DNA from: JBBSBY01 sp038205805
GTDB taxonomy: Bacteria > Desulfobacterota > Desulfomonilia > Desulfomonilales > Desulfomonilaceae
DNA: 31,338 bases
Direction of reading: 5' to 3'
Assembly: GCA_038205805.1 (NCBI GenBank)
Contig: JBBRBO010000032.1
Span: 1-31,338 of the forward strand
How positions within the stretch are numbered: position 1 is the first letter of the stretch; the number at the start of each line of letters is the position of its first letter. This document shows positions 8,510-15,815 of this stretch, in pieces. A program made the translations under genes and the position numbers. The notes below the pieces were generated by a model. It was not told the DNA's origin and searched no databases. It was given only the letters and a program-made list of their open reading frames with translations.

Positions 8510-10126
8510 TTACTCATCCTCCTCTTTAAAAGGTTCTCCACGGAGATCCAGGGTTCGCTCGTTTTCACCATCCATTATCAGAGCATTTGCCAAGAGTTCA
8601 TGTATTCCCCCGACTTCCACATCCGGCGCCCAGTAGTGCATCATCGCCGTCAACGTGGCGCGGTCGATGGCGCACATGCATGTAAGCCGGTTGACTCCGT
8701 AGGTGTCTCGCACGTGTCTAACGGCGTTGGCTCGAGGAAATCCACCCCGCATACGCATATCCATATTCTCGTCGTTACCGAGACCCGCGCCTCCTGCACA
8801 GCAGAAGGTTTGTTCACGGATGGTGTTCTCAGGCATTTCATAAAAATTATTACAGATTTGCTTGAGTATGTAGCGGGGCTCTTCCAAAATCCCTGCCGCC
8901 CTTGCGGGGTTACACGAATCATGGAACGTAGTGATGATTCTGTCGTTTCTGCTCGGATCCAGCTTAAGTTTGTTGTTTTTCAGGAGATCAGCGGTGAATT
9001 CAGTGATGTGCACCATCTTGGAAGATCGGGCGTTATCGAATACCGTGCCGGTGATGGGGGATTTGGGCACTTCCAGGAAATTGGCGGGTCCGTTCATAGT
9101 ATCCATGTACTGATGGATGACGCGCCACATATGTCCGCACTCGCCGCCAAGAATCCATTTGACGCCGAGTCGCTTGGCTTCTTCGTAGATCTTTGCATTC
9201 AGGCGCTTGATCATGTCGTGAGACGTGAAAAGCCCAAAGTTGCCGCCTTCCGACGCAAAGGTGCTCCAGGTGTAATCCAGACCCAGCTCGTGAAATAACA
9301 TGAGGTATCCCATGCACGTATAGGTGCCCGGGTCGGCAAAATAGTCACCGGAGGGGGTAACGAACAGGATTTCCGCTCCCTTTTTATTGACGGGGAGGCC
9401 CACGCGGACGCCGGTAAGTTCTTCAATGTCGTCCACCATGAATTCCCACATATCTTTAACGCCGTGAGGGGGGATTCCAAGGTGGTTACCATACTTAAAA
9501 CAGTTGGCCACAGGTTCCATAACCCAGTTGATGTTTAAACCGAGTAGGTTGAGGAGTTCCCGGCCGATCATCGTAATTTCGGCTTGGTCAATGCCGTAGG
9601 GACAAAATACCGAACATCGTCGGCATTCGGTACACTGATAGAAATAGTAGAACCACTCCTTGATAACGTCCTTGGTAAGTGGTCTACCGCCTGCGAACTT
9701 GCCGAGCAGTTTACCGGCTAGGGTAAAATCATTTCTGTAGATTGATCGAATAAGTTCGGCTCGCAGCACGGGCATGTTCTTCGGATCACCGGACCCGATG
9801 AAAAAGTGGCATTTGTCCGCACATGCGCCGCATCTTACGCAGGTATCCATGAACAAGCGGAAGGAGCGGTACTTACTTAGACGCTCCTCGATACCTTTCA
9901 TGATGATTTCATGCCAATTTTCGGGCAATTGCCAGTCTTCGTCCGTAGGGGACCACACACGGGGATTCGGCATATCCAATCTTCTGAGGTTTTTGGGAGC
10001 AGCCGGGTAGCTGTAGGTTCCCTCTCGAAAATCGACCTTCTTATCCATCCAAGGCGTCTCAGGGGGCTCGTTAAGTTTGACGCCTTTGATCAAATCTTCC
10101 GGTTTTGGAAGTTGATGTAGTTCCAT
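8510..10126 (-). CDS. dsrK: DsrK, HdrD-like catalytic subunit of DsrMKJOP
   Basis: 538 residues, cytoplasmic. Two ferredoxin-type [4Fe-4S] sites lie at CVRCGACADKC (96-106) and CTECRRCSVFC (about 165-175). The C-terminal half has CCG-type elements typical of heterodisulfide reductase HdrD: GGECGHMWR, HDSCNPARAAG and FCCAGGAGLG, which bind the special [4Fe-4S] centre that acts on a disulfide. DsrK is thought to reduce the DsrC trisulfide produced by DsrAB; dsrAB and dsrC are not in this window. The ATG at 10126 has AAGGAG seven bases upstream. It starts 2 bases after dsrM and ends 5 bases before dsrJ. Confidence 0.96.
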   Translation of the reverse strand: MELHQLPKPEDLIKGVKLNEPPETPWMDKKVDFREGTYSYPAAPKNLRRLDMPNPRVWSPTDEDWQLPENWHEIIMKGIEERLSKYRSFRLFMDTCVRCGACADKCHFFIGSGDPKNMPVLRAELIRSIYRNDFTLAGKLLGKFAGGRPLTKDVIKEWFYYFYQCTECRRCSVFCPYGIDQAEITMIGRELLNLLGLNINWVMEPVANCFKYGNHLGIPPHGVKDMWEFMVDDIEELTGVRVGLPVNKKGAEILFVTPSGDYFADPGTYTCMGYLMLFHELGLDYTWSTFASEGGNFGLFTSHDMIKRLNAKIYEEAKRLGVKWILGGECGHMWRVIHQYMDTMNGPANFLEVPKSPITGTVFDNARSSKMVHITEFTADLLKNNKLKLDPSRNDRIITTFHDSCNPARAAGILEEPRYILKQICNNFYEMPENTIREQTFCCAGGAGLGNDENMDMRMRGGFPRANAVRHVRDTYGVNRLTCMCAIDRATLTAMMHYWAPDVEVGGIHELLANALIMDGENERTLDLRGEPFKEEDE

Positions 10127-10128
10127 GT

Positions 10129-11139
10129 TTACTCCTTCTTGTCCACCGGGATCCCGGCCTCTATCATCTTGTCCCTGAAGTCGTCCTCGTATTCAGCGTA
10201 GGTGTGGACTTTCACCGGATGGTTCCAGGGGTTTATATAGCGCTCGCCGCGATTGTTATTGGCGAGATTACGCGTCGGGCTCAAAAACACACCGGGCGCA
10301 TGCATAAGTTTGCTGAACGGAAAGTAGGCGAACAGCACGCTTACGAGAAACAGATGCACGTAAAAGAGGGGGTTTATTCCACCAGCGGGGATGAAAGGCG
10401 CAAAGGTAAATAGTCCGGTGGTCAGTTGCTTTACGCTCAATATGTCAACTTTATATACCAGTCGCATAAGAATTCCGGTTATACCTATCGTAAGGATCAG
10501 GAATAACGGGAAGTAATCCGCCGGCAACGATATGTAGCGCACCTGCGGGAGGAATATTCTTCTTGCGAACAGAAAGAGCACCGCTCCCAGAAACAGCAGG
10601 TCCGATATGAACAGCGTGGGCAGCATGATTTGAAAAAAGCCGTCCACGGAGGACAGAATGTCCACGAATTGTGGAACAGGTTCGATAAAGAATCGGAGAT
10701 GCCTGAGTACTATAATCAGGAAGGAGTAGTGAAACAGGATTCCAAAAAGCCACAGCCACTTTGTGGATATCCATGTAGCCTTGGGACCGGGCCAGATTTC
10801 AGTTTTCGTGTTCCTGAACAGCGTGCGGAAGAACAGCACTTCCAGCAGCATTCGTCCTATTACACCCCAAGTGTTGTAAGGACTTTCGAGGTTATTTGCC
10901 TTAATCCAGGGCAAAGATTTACCTTGGCCGCATGTTGTCGGGATTCTGAATGGAACGGGGGCTTTGGCCCATACCATAATTCTATAGATCATCCCTCCAA
11001 AAAATATGGCCATGGCTGCGTAAGGGATATAGATCCCAAATACCGTTTGCAGTCCCATCGATCCTGTTCCCAGATATGCGATCAGCGAAAGGCCGATCAC
11101 GATGAACAAGGATGCGAGTAGGGAAAACCATGCGTTCAT
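10129..11139 (-). CDS. dsrM: DsrM, HdrE/NarI-like membrane cytochrome b
   Basis: 336 residues with about six membrane helices, starting FSLLASLFIVIGLSLIAYLG and including FHYSFLIIVLRHLRFF, whose histidines are likely haem-b ligands as in HdrE and NarI. In the complex DsrM takes electrons from menaquinol and gives them to DsrK on the cytoplasmic face. Its start lies 22 bases after the RsbRD-like gene with GAGGTG eight bases upstream, so both probably share one transcript. The length is the usual one for sulfate reducers. Confidence 0.95.
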   Translation of the reverse strand: MNAWFSLLASLFIVIGLSLIAYLGTGSMGLQTVFGIYIPYAAMAIFFGGMIYRIMVWAKAPVPFRIPTTCGQGKSLPWIKANNLESPYNTWGVIGRMLLEVLFFRTLFRNTKTEIWPGPKATWISTKWLWLFGILFHYSFLIIVLRHLRFFIEPVPQFVDILSSVDGFFQIMLPTLFISDLLFLGAVLFLFARRIFLPQVRYISLPADYFPLFLILTIGITGILMRLVYKVDILSVKQLTTGLFTFAPFIPAGGINPLFYVHLFLVSVLFAYFPFSKLMHAPGVFLSPTRNLANNNRGERYINPWNHPVKVHTYAEYEDDFRDKMIEAGIPVDKKE

Positions 11140-11161
11140 CTGCCATCACCTCAATCTTTGA

Positions 11162-11710
11162 CTATTGGGTTAACTTATCTTCATCGGAGTCCGCCAATTC
11201 CGGCGGTACACCGTACTTCCGACATACCCTTTCCCAAATTCTGGACGTTCTGCGGTTGATTTCGGCTATTCTAACGTTGCACAAATCCTCACGGCAACCC
11301 ATGTAGATGTTGAACGCAAGCAGAACAAGCGAATCTACCTTGGATTCGAACTTCAATAGTTCTTCGAACAATGCGTACTGGTTTATGTGGGGGGCAAGGA
11401 TTTCTCGCACCGCGTTCTTAATATAGAAAAGGAAAACCAACGAGTTTGCAGGCGTGAAGTCTTGAACCGCTCGAATACGAATGACCTTGTCCAAGAATTC
11501 AGAAAATTCGTATGCGTCGTTATCGGCGGCAAGCAAACCGTTGAAGAGACCTTCCAGTCCCGTGTGCAGATCGGCGCTGACAGGATTGGCAAATCTGTCG
11601 CTCTTGGCGGCTAAGAGTCGTTTTGTGTCTGTCGGATATGTGTCTATAACAAGCTGAAACCACTTCTTTAAGATGGCTTCTTTATGGTCTAGGAGTAGTT
11701 TATCAAGCAT
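11162..11710 (-). CDS. RsbRD-type N-terminal domain protein, first gene of the dsr operon
   Basis: 182 residues, all helical in appearance and rich in Leu, Lys and Glu. The opening (LLDHKEAILKKWFQLVIDTYP) and the middle (FLDKVIRIRAVQDFTPANSLVFLFYIKNAVREIL) resemble the RsbRD N-terminal domain (a globin-like sensor fold found on stressosome and kinase proteins). No STAS or kinase domain follows, so it is a stand-alone sensor module. A gene of this kind often precedes dsrM in sulfate reducers, so it may sense a redox or ligand signal for the operon or help assembly; this is inference. No cysteine or haem motif is present, and the only cysteines are in CREDLC near the end. ATG at 11710 has GGAG six bases upstream. 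Confidence 0.75.
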   Translation of the reverse strand: MLDKLLLDHKEAILKKWFQLVIDTYPTDTKRLLAAKSDRFANPVSADLHTGLEGLFNGLLAADNDAYEFSEFLDKVIRIRAVQDFTPANSLVFLFYIKNAVREILAPHINQYALFEELLKFESKVDSLVLLAFNIYMGCREDLCNVRIAEINRRTSRIWERVCRKYGVPPELADSDEDKLTQ

Positions 11711-11942
11711 ATTTCTCCGTTACCTATATGCAGTCGAACATGGATAGAGAAAAGCGGCAAGAGACCCGCGCGCCGGCTGAGTCGCTCGGCAGCGTGTTCA
11801 AGAGCACTGACCGCCCGAATGAATGGATTCACATGATTTCAATAAGCCGGCATTCACCACCATCTTCACTGGCCGCGAGCCTTACCACACCAATTGGGAT
11901 GCGAACGCACAAGCGCCTTACGGGTCCGCAGGTAACTTCCCA

Positions 11943-11960
11943 TACGTTTAACAAAACGTA
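11943..11960. promoter_or_regulatory. 18-base palindrome upstream of the dsr operon, operator-like
   Basis: Perfect 7-base arms TACGTTT (11943-11949) and AAACGTA (11954-11960) around AACA. The size and spacing suit a dimeric repressor or activator. It lies 233 bases before the RsbRD-like start codon. It does not match the Rex (TTGTGAA-type) or HcpR (TTGTGA-type) sites known in sulfate reducers, so the regulator is unknown. Confidence 0.4.
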
Positions 11961-12375
11961 AACGCATATCTAGGAGACACAAACGGCGTGCTCGCTAATT
12001 TGTCGTCACCCACTTTACGTATTCGATTGCTCCGTGCTCTCGCAGACCCTGCGCAAAGCGCCAGCGTTCAAACGGTTCACACGCGCCGAAGTCGTCTTCG
12101 AGAAGCGAAAACCCAATCAATTCGTGATACATTATTTAAAAAAACCGGGATGAAATTCGGCTTCCAGTCTCTTTTTCCAAAGAGTGCATGGAAATAGATG
12201 CCTGGAAATTCAAAGTCTTATAGGTAACACCAGCGTGCCCGAAATGTCAAGGTTTTCCCATAGGGTAGTTTCGATTTTCGGCGCTGCGTGGATCTTTTGT
12301 ACAACGATGAAGCTCAATATCTTAGACCGTCGTGGTTTAGGACAGTATCCATCTACCGCATACCGGAGAGCACAT

Positions 12376-12419
12376 CCCTCTTCCATGGTGTATGCGTTGG
12401 GCGCGAGTCCCGAAGAGGG
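12376..12419. repeat. Inverted repeat, 8-base arms, 28-base loop
   Basis: Arms CCCTCTTC (12376-12383) and GAAGAGGG (12412-12419) are perfectly complementary. It is isolated in non-coding sequence about 215 bases upstream of the VOC gene. There is no adjacent T-run, so it is not a typical terminator. Confidence 0.35.
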
Positions 12420-12635
12420 CATATACTCAAAGGGCCACTTTGTAGTTAACTCAATATGTTCACTTCAGCCGCAGAGGTGGGTAACCTCCACGCAGACAGC
12501 AGCCCCAGTGCGGCGCATTTCGCTGCGAACCTTTTTCACTGCGTATGTCCTGATTATATTAGGATGAAGCCGGTTCACCCAGATGGAAATCTTTTACGCG
12601 CAGGCGCTTCAACGGTCGGTTCAGCGAGGATTATC

Positions 12636-13214
12636 ATGAAATTCACGGCTATTAACCACGTCGCCTTAGTGACGGGAAACCTAGACCTAACCATCCGTTT
12701 CTGGCGAGACCTTTTGGGGGCAAGAGTCCTTATTACTATGGGACGGAACTCGTATAAAACGTACTTTTTCGAAATTTCGCCCCATAGTATGGTCGGTTTC
12801 TTTGAATGGCCTCAAGTTACACCGGGTCCGGAAAAGGACCACGGGGTTCCCGTACAAGGGCCGGTGGTTTTCGATCATGTGTGCATCAATGTCGAAAAGG
12901 CCGATGACTTGTGGGAACTGAAAGCCAAACTAGAAGCGGGGGGATTTTGGGCGTCGGAGGTGGTGGATCACGGCTTCATCTGGTCTCTCTACTCCTTTGA
13001 CCCAAACAACATTCCGTTAGAGTTCAGTTTCCCCATATCGGGCAAAGATCCACACCGGTGTACCGTGGTGGCGGATAAGCACCCTACGCGCATAGCCTTA
13101 GAAGGTGAGTCGCCACAAACGACTGCGTGGCCTCATCCGCAAGAGCCGATAGCAGAGTCGGACAAGGTCGTATACCCCGGCTCGGACATGGAGCTATTCG
13201 ACCGAGGAGACTGA
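12636..13214 (+). CDS. VOC-family (glyoxalase/extradiol dioxygenase fold) protein
   Basis: 192 residues from the ATG at 12636, which has GAGGA six bases upstream; the frame is open further 5' but without family similarity. Two beta-alpha-beta-beta-beta modules can be seen: INHVALVTGNLDLTIRFWRD at the start and FDHVCINVEKADDLWELKA in the middle, each with the usual first metal-ligand His, and PNNIPLEFSFP, where the Glu is the usual last ligand. Members include glyoxalase I, fosfomycin-resistance proteins and ring-cleaving dioxygenases; the substrate is not predictable. The last 45 residues are an unstructured-looking acidic tail outside the fold. It converges with the cysteine-hydrolase gene (91 bases between stops). 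Confidence 0.75.
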   Translation: MKFTAINHVALVTGNLDLTIRFWRDLLGARVLITMGRNSYKTYFFEISPHSMVGFFEWPQVTPGPEKDHGVPVQGPVVFDHVCINVEKADDLWELKAKLEAGGFWASEVVDHGFIWSLYSFDPNNIPLEFSFPISGKDPHRCTVVADKHPTRIALEGESPQTTAWPHPQEPIAESDKVVYPGSDMELFDRGD

Positions 13215-13306
13215 ATACGGCTTTCTTAAATGATGTTAAAATCCGGGGGTTTTTTGAAATGTCGGGCACCTACGGCAAAGCCCTTAAGCTTCACGGAAAT
13301 CAGCTC

Positions 13307-13846
13307 TCACTTGATGATCTTCTGTATTGCCTTAAAAGCGGGGTGTTCCGCAGTTACAAGCAACTCGAAGAGAGCGGTTTCCACGCTGCTGAGGAGAGCG
13401 CCCTCACTCAGGCACTTCTGCAATCCCACAGCTTTGTTTGCGGGCGTACGGGAAGACACGGCGTCACTGATGACTTCCACTTCATAGTCCGACCTCCGAA
13501 GGTCAGCGACACTTTGGTAGACGCAGACGTGGGACTCAATGCCTATCACGAGGATGTGCGTACGCCCCAGGTCCGCTATTTTTTCGCGGAATGCGGGCGC
13601 TCCCATGGCGCTGAAGGTCATCTTTGCAATCGGCTCATCGTCTGAAAGGAGTTCTCTGAGTTCGTCTACGGTCGGCCCCAATCGGCTGGGGTTTTGTTCC
13701 GACCAAAGACAAGGAATTTTAAGACTTTTACAACCCTCAATGATTCGAGAGGCGTTTTTGACTATTTCCTCGCGTTCGTGCGTGGCCGCGACAAGCTTTT
13801 CCTGAAGATCGCAAACGAAGAGAGCTGAATTTTCGTGAGTGAGCAT
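13307..13846 (-). CDS. Isochorismatase-like cysteine hydrolase
   Basis: 179 residues, the size of YcaC/nicotinamidase-type hydrolases. The catalytic triad can be placed: Asp13 in LFVCDLQEKL, Lys75 in AKMTFSA and Cys108 in GIESHVCVYQSV, which follows the usual cis-peptide position. These enzymes cleave C-N or vinyl-ether bonds; the isochorismatase-like, YcaC-like subgroup has no settled substrate. The ATG at 13846 lies 10 bases after the zinc-ribbon stop, with a weak AGGG site, so the two are probably co-transcribed. No NAD- or siderophore-related gene is nearby to suggest nicotinamidase or enterobactin function. Confidence 0.85.
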   Translation of the reverse strand: MLTHENSALFVCDLQEKLVAATHEREEIVKNASRIIEGCKSLKIPCLWSEQNPSRLGPTVDELRELLSDDEPIAKMTFSAMGAPAFREKIADLGRTHILVIGIESHVCVYQSVADLRRSDYEVEVISDAVSSRTPANKAVGLQKCLSEGALLSSVETALFELLVTAEHPAFKAIQKIIK

Positions 13847-13856
13847 ATCACTGGCC

Positions 13857-14102
13857 CTATGAAGAAGCGTCCGGCTTTGCGATTCTAGCTATGATTTCTT
13901 TACGCATTTTGCTGCTAGGATTTAAAACCACTACGCCCGCACAATTACTGCATACCCGTCCACGCAAGCTTTCCGTTTGATTGAGAAGCTTAGTGATCTT
14001 CTTGTAATCGGTTCTAAGCAACTTCATCCCACAAAAAGGACATTCCATATAGATGAAATCCGGCGTGAGATTAATTACGGCTCGTTTAGCTTTTTGTTGC
14101 AT
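13857..14102 (-). CDS. Small zinc-ribbon protein of unknown function
   Basis: 81 residues. Two cysteine pairs, CPFC (21-24) and CSNC (51-54), spaced 26 apart, suit a single zinc-ribbon knuckle pair. The rest is basic at the N-terminus and near the C-terminus (KMRKEIIARIAK), which may suit nucleic-acid or protein binding. No further family was recognised. It starts with ATG at 14102 with a poor ribosome-binding site, and ends 10 bases before the cysteine-hydrolase, suggesting a two-gene unit. The folded segment at 14195-14266 lies 93 bases upstream on the same strand and could be its leader. Confidence 0.7.
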   Translation of the reverse strand: MQQKAKRAVINLTPDFIYMECPFCGMKLLRTDYKKITKLLNQTESLRGRVCSNCAGVVVLNPSSKMRKEIIARIAKPDASS

Positions 14103-14194
14103 ACCCAGATCGCCTGCCTAAGCGGGAAAATTTTACGTCACTGGTCACGAAACCTTACACCGAGCGCTCTTCTTCCGAACTCATCGGCCCACAT

Positions 14195-14266
14195 AAAGGA
14201 CGCCGACGGAAAGCGGATAACATCCCGGCGGGGAAAATGTCAACCGATGGTATCCGCTCGTCCTTT
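14195..14266 (-). ncRNA. Strongly folded segment, candidate structured RNA or leader
   Basis: Nested complementary arms: AAAGGACG (14195-14202) with CGTCCTTT (14259-14266), and AGCGGATA (14212-14219) with TATCCGCT (14251-14258). The right arms are contiguous while the left arms are split by a 9-base bulge (14203-14211). Inside, ACAT (14220-14223) can pair with ATGT (14237-14240), and CCC with GGG. This gives 16 pairs in the outer helix. It sits between the FrhB-like stop and the zinc-ribbon start. The strand is not certain; minus is assumed because both neighbours are on minus. I did not recognise a known riboswitch or sRNA family. Confidence 0.4.
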
Positions 14267-14334
14267 CGATAATATGTTCACCGGCTGCCGTCAAGTACCG
14301 TCTTGCAGCTTAGGCTCTCGCCGCCTCGCCTCGC

Positions 14335-15159
14335 CTAATCGTTTGCCGCGGTGTGGCCGGGGTCCGGACCTAAGATGTTGAGCGGTGATTTCCCGTCGCT
14401 TTTTTCACCCGTAGTGTAGCCGAATTCATCCTGAACGATCCCGGCCACTTTCTTGTAGAGGGTTCGCAAGGGGATATTGGCTGGGCACGCTTCCGTGCAT
14501 AGATTACAATCTATACAGCGGCCGGCCATGTGAGCGGCTCTGGTCAAGTGAAACATAGGATTTTCGGGTGGAAGATCCCCTGTGCGAATGAGATTATCGT
14601 CTTCGAGAGAACACACATTGCAAAAGCACACCGGGCACACATTGCGGCAGCCGTAGCACTTGATGCACTTATCGAATTCCTTGATCCAGTAATCTAAGCG
14701 CGTCATGAGATCCTGAGAATCCAGTTCTGAAACGGAAACGGCCGCTGCAGGAGCCGCTTTCTCGCCGGCGACGATGTCCTCGGGATATGGTTTGCGGCAT
14801 TCGTGTCTGTCGGCAAGCTCTTGTGAGCACGCTATTCCCACTTTCACTATGCGATCCGGTGATTGCCCCTGATTCCACCGCAGGAGTTCATTGATTGCTC
14901 GATCATCGCATCCACGCAGCAACACGCCATAGGTGTTCTCCGTATCGGCCTTGAGAATGGACATGAGGATTCGCGACAGCGGATAACGTGCATCGGCCGT
15001 GCCCTTGAAATCACCGACGCTGAATCCGTTGTCCAGCTCATCCGCGATCTTGTACAGATGAGGCGTTACAACACCGTCCTGGTTTCTCAAACCCAGGAAA
15101 CCGGCGATTCGGCCTTCATTGAAGAGCAATTTTACGTATTCTTTCACTTGTTCATTCAT
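14335..15159 (-). CDS. FrhB/FdhB-like iron-sulfur protein of the Hdr locus
   Basis: 274 residues. The N-terminal half, with GVLLRGCDDRAINELLRWNQ (about 83-102) and IACSQEL, resembles the beta-subunit family of F420-reducing hydrogenase and formate dehydrogenase (FrhB/FdhB), including the conserved R-G-C-D-x-R-A stretch. The C-terminal half has a ferredoxin-type site CIKCYGCRNVCPVC with an extra CNVC close behind (about 166-182) and a second, HdrC-like, site CIDCNLCTEACPANIPL (about 215-231). It probably carries electrons between the Hdr/MvhD proteins and an NAD(P)H- or ferredoxin-linked partner; whether it binds flavin cannot be seen. It follows the Sec-containing mvhD by 58 bases and is the last gene of the locus. 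Its stop codon lies in a small hairpin (arms 14310-14315 and 14333-14338). Confidence 0.75.
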   Translation of the reverse strand: MNEQVKEYVKLLFNEGRIAGFLGLRNQDGVVTPHLYKIADELDNGFSVGDFKGTADARYPLSRILMSILKADTENTYGVLLRGCDDRAINELLRWNQGQSPDRIVKVGIACSQELADRHECRKPYPEDIVAGEKAAPAAAVSVSELDSQDLMTRLDYWIKEFDKCIKCYGCRNVCPVCFCNVCSLEDDNLIRTGDLPPENPMFHLTRAAHMAGRCIDCNLCTEACPANIPLRTLYKKVAGIVQDEFGYTTGEKSDGKSPLNILGPDPGHTAAND

Positions 15160-15217
15160 ATTTGGATCTCGCGACGCCCTGTGACGAAGTTTTTACATGG
15201 GGAGTTCAGTAGCCCTG

Positions 15218-15652
15218 TCAACCCGCTTTCTTCACGGGGGAGTTGGCCAGCGGCGATGGGCCGAGTTCCCGCACCTTCTCGATGAATTCCGTGACGACTT
15301 TAGCAAATCGCGGACCTTCCGCCGAAGAGACCCATTTGAGCATGAGACGTTCGGGGTCGACGCCCGCAAAGTTGAGGAGCTGTTTCATGAAGTCGATTCT
15401 CTTGACGGTCATGTAATTACCATACAGGTAATGGCAATCGCCGATGTGTCAGCCGCCTACGAAGACGCCGTCAGCGCCTTTCTGAAAGGCCTTCAGAATC
15501 TGATGAGGTCCTACCGTAGCTGAACACAGGGTACGAATAGTGCGCATATTCGCCGGATATTGCAAACGACTTACACCGGCGAGATCAGCCCCTGCATACG
15601 CGCACCAATTACATAAAAACCCCACAATTACGGGTTCGAATTGCTCCGACAT
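15218..15652 (-). CDS. mvhD: MvhD-like hydrogenase delta subunit, selenocysteine-containing (copy 1)
   Basis: 144 residues when the in-frame TGA at 15451-15449 is read as selenocysteine (Sec68). Before it: VGFLCNWCAYAGADLAG (two ligand cysteines) and LCSATVGP, then GADGVFVGG. After it: HIGDCHYLYGNY, which continues the family exactly. In ordinary MvhD the TGA position is a Cys in the G-C-H-x-G-D-C-H-Y motif that holds the [2Fe-2S] cluster. A hairpin with 6-bp arms follows at the right distance. MvhD passes electrons to HdrA, where flavin-based bifurcation happens. ATG at 15652 is preceded by GAGGAGA. It follows the second HdrA-like gene by 163 bases. A stop-mutated pseudogene would need the same mutation at the same codon in copy 2, so recoding is far more likely. 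Confidence 0.9.
15416..15432 (-). promoter_or_regulatory. Bacterial SECIS-like hairpin in mvhD copy 1
   Basis: Arms ATTACC and GGTAAT around the loop TGTAT (minus strand), beginning 16 bases after the TGA. Bacterial SECIS hairpins lie in the coding sequence just downstream of UGA with a G-containing apical loop, as here. The same place in copy 2 (20425-20443) has a related stem, partly because the protein sequence HYL-GN is shared. Confidence 0.6.
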
Positions 15653-15815
15653 TCTGTTCTCCTCATGCTGAGCTTCTTATGATGGCGCACCGGAGAAAGA
15701 CTCAGCTCCCATCCGAACCACCCCATAGTGTTTTCTAAGCGGTTGGATCGCTCTCGGTAAATATTAGGAGAGCCCTCTCACGAACGGCAAACCGATCTCC
15801 GCTACCGAAACATTC

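Larger units (their letters stand above)
11711..12635. other. Long divergent intergenic region between the dsr operon and the VOC gene
   Basis: 925 bases with no supportable gene. The short open frames (11728-11961, 11988-12197, 12184-12567) lack recognisable families and good ribosome-binding sites. It must hold the promoter of the dsr operon (minus) and of the VOC gene (plus), but no near-consensus -35/-10 pair was found for dsr. A weak pair TTCACT/TATTAG (16-base spacer, near 12535-12565) could serve the VOC gene. It contains the palindrome at 11943-11960 and an inverted repeat with arms CCCTCTTC (12376-12383) and GAAGAGGG (12412-12419). Confidence 0.5.

Noticed and set aside
8498..9298. 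266-residue plus-strand open frame
   Set aside because: It lies entirely opposite dsrK and is an antisense shadow of that well-supported gene.
12456..12635. Longer N-terminus for the VOC protein (start at 12456)
   Set aside because: The 60 extra residues have no similarity to the fold, and ATG 12636 has a good ribosome-binding site and begins the domain.
13215..13306. Terminator between the VOC and hydrolase genes (GGGGGTTTTTT at 13245-13255)
   Set aside because: There is a T-run but no complementary arm upstream on the plus strand, and no T-run with hairpin on minus.
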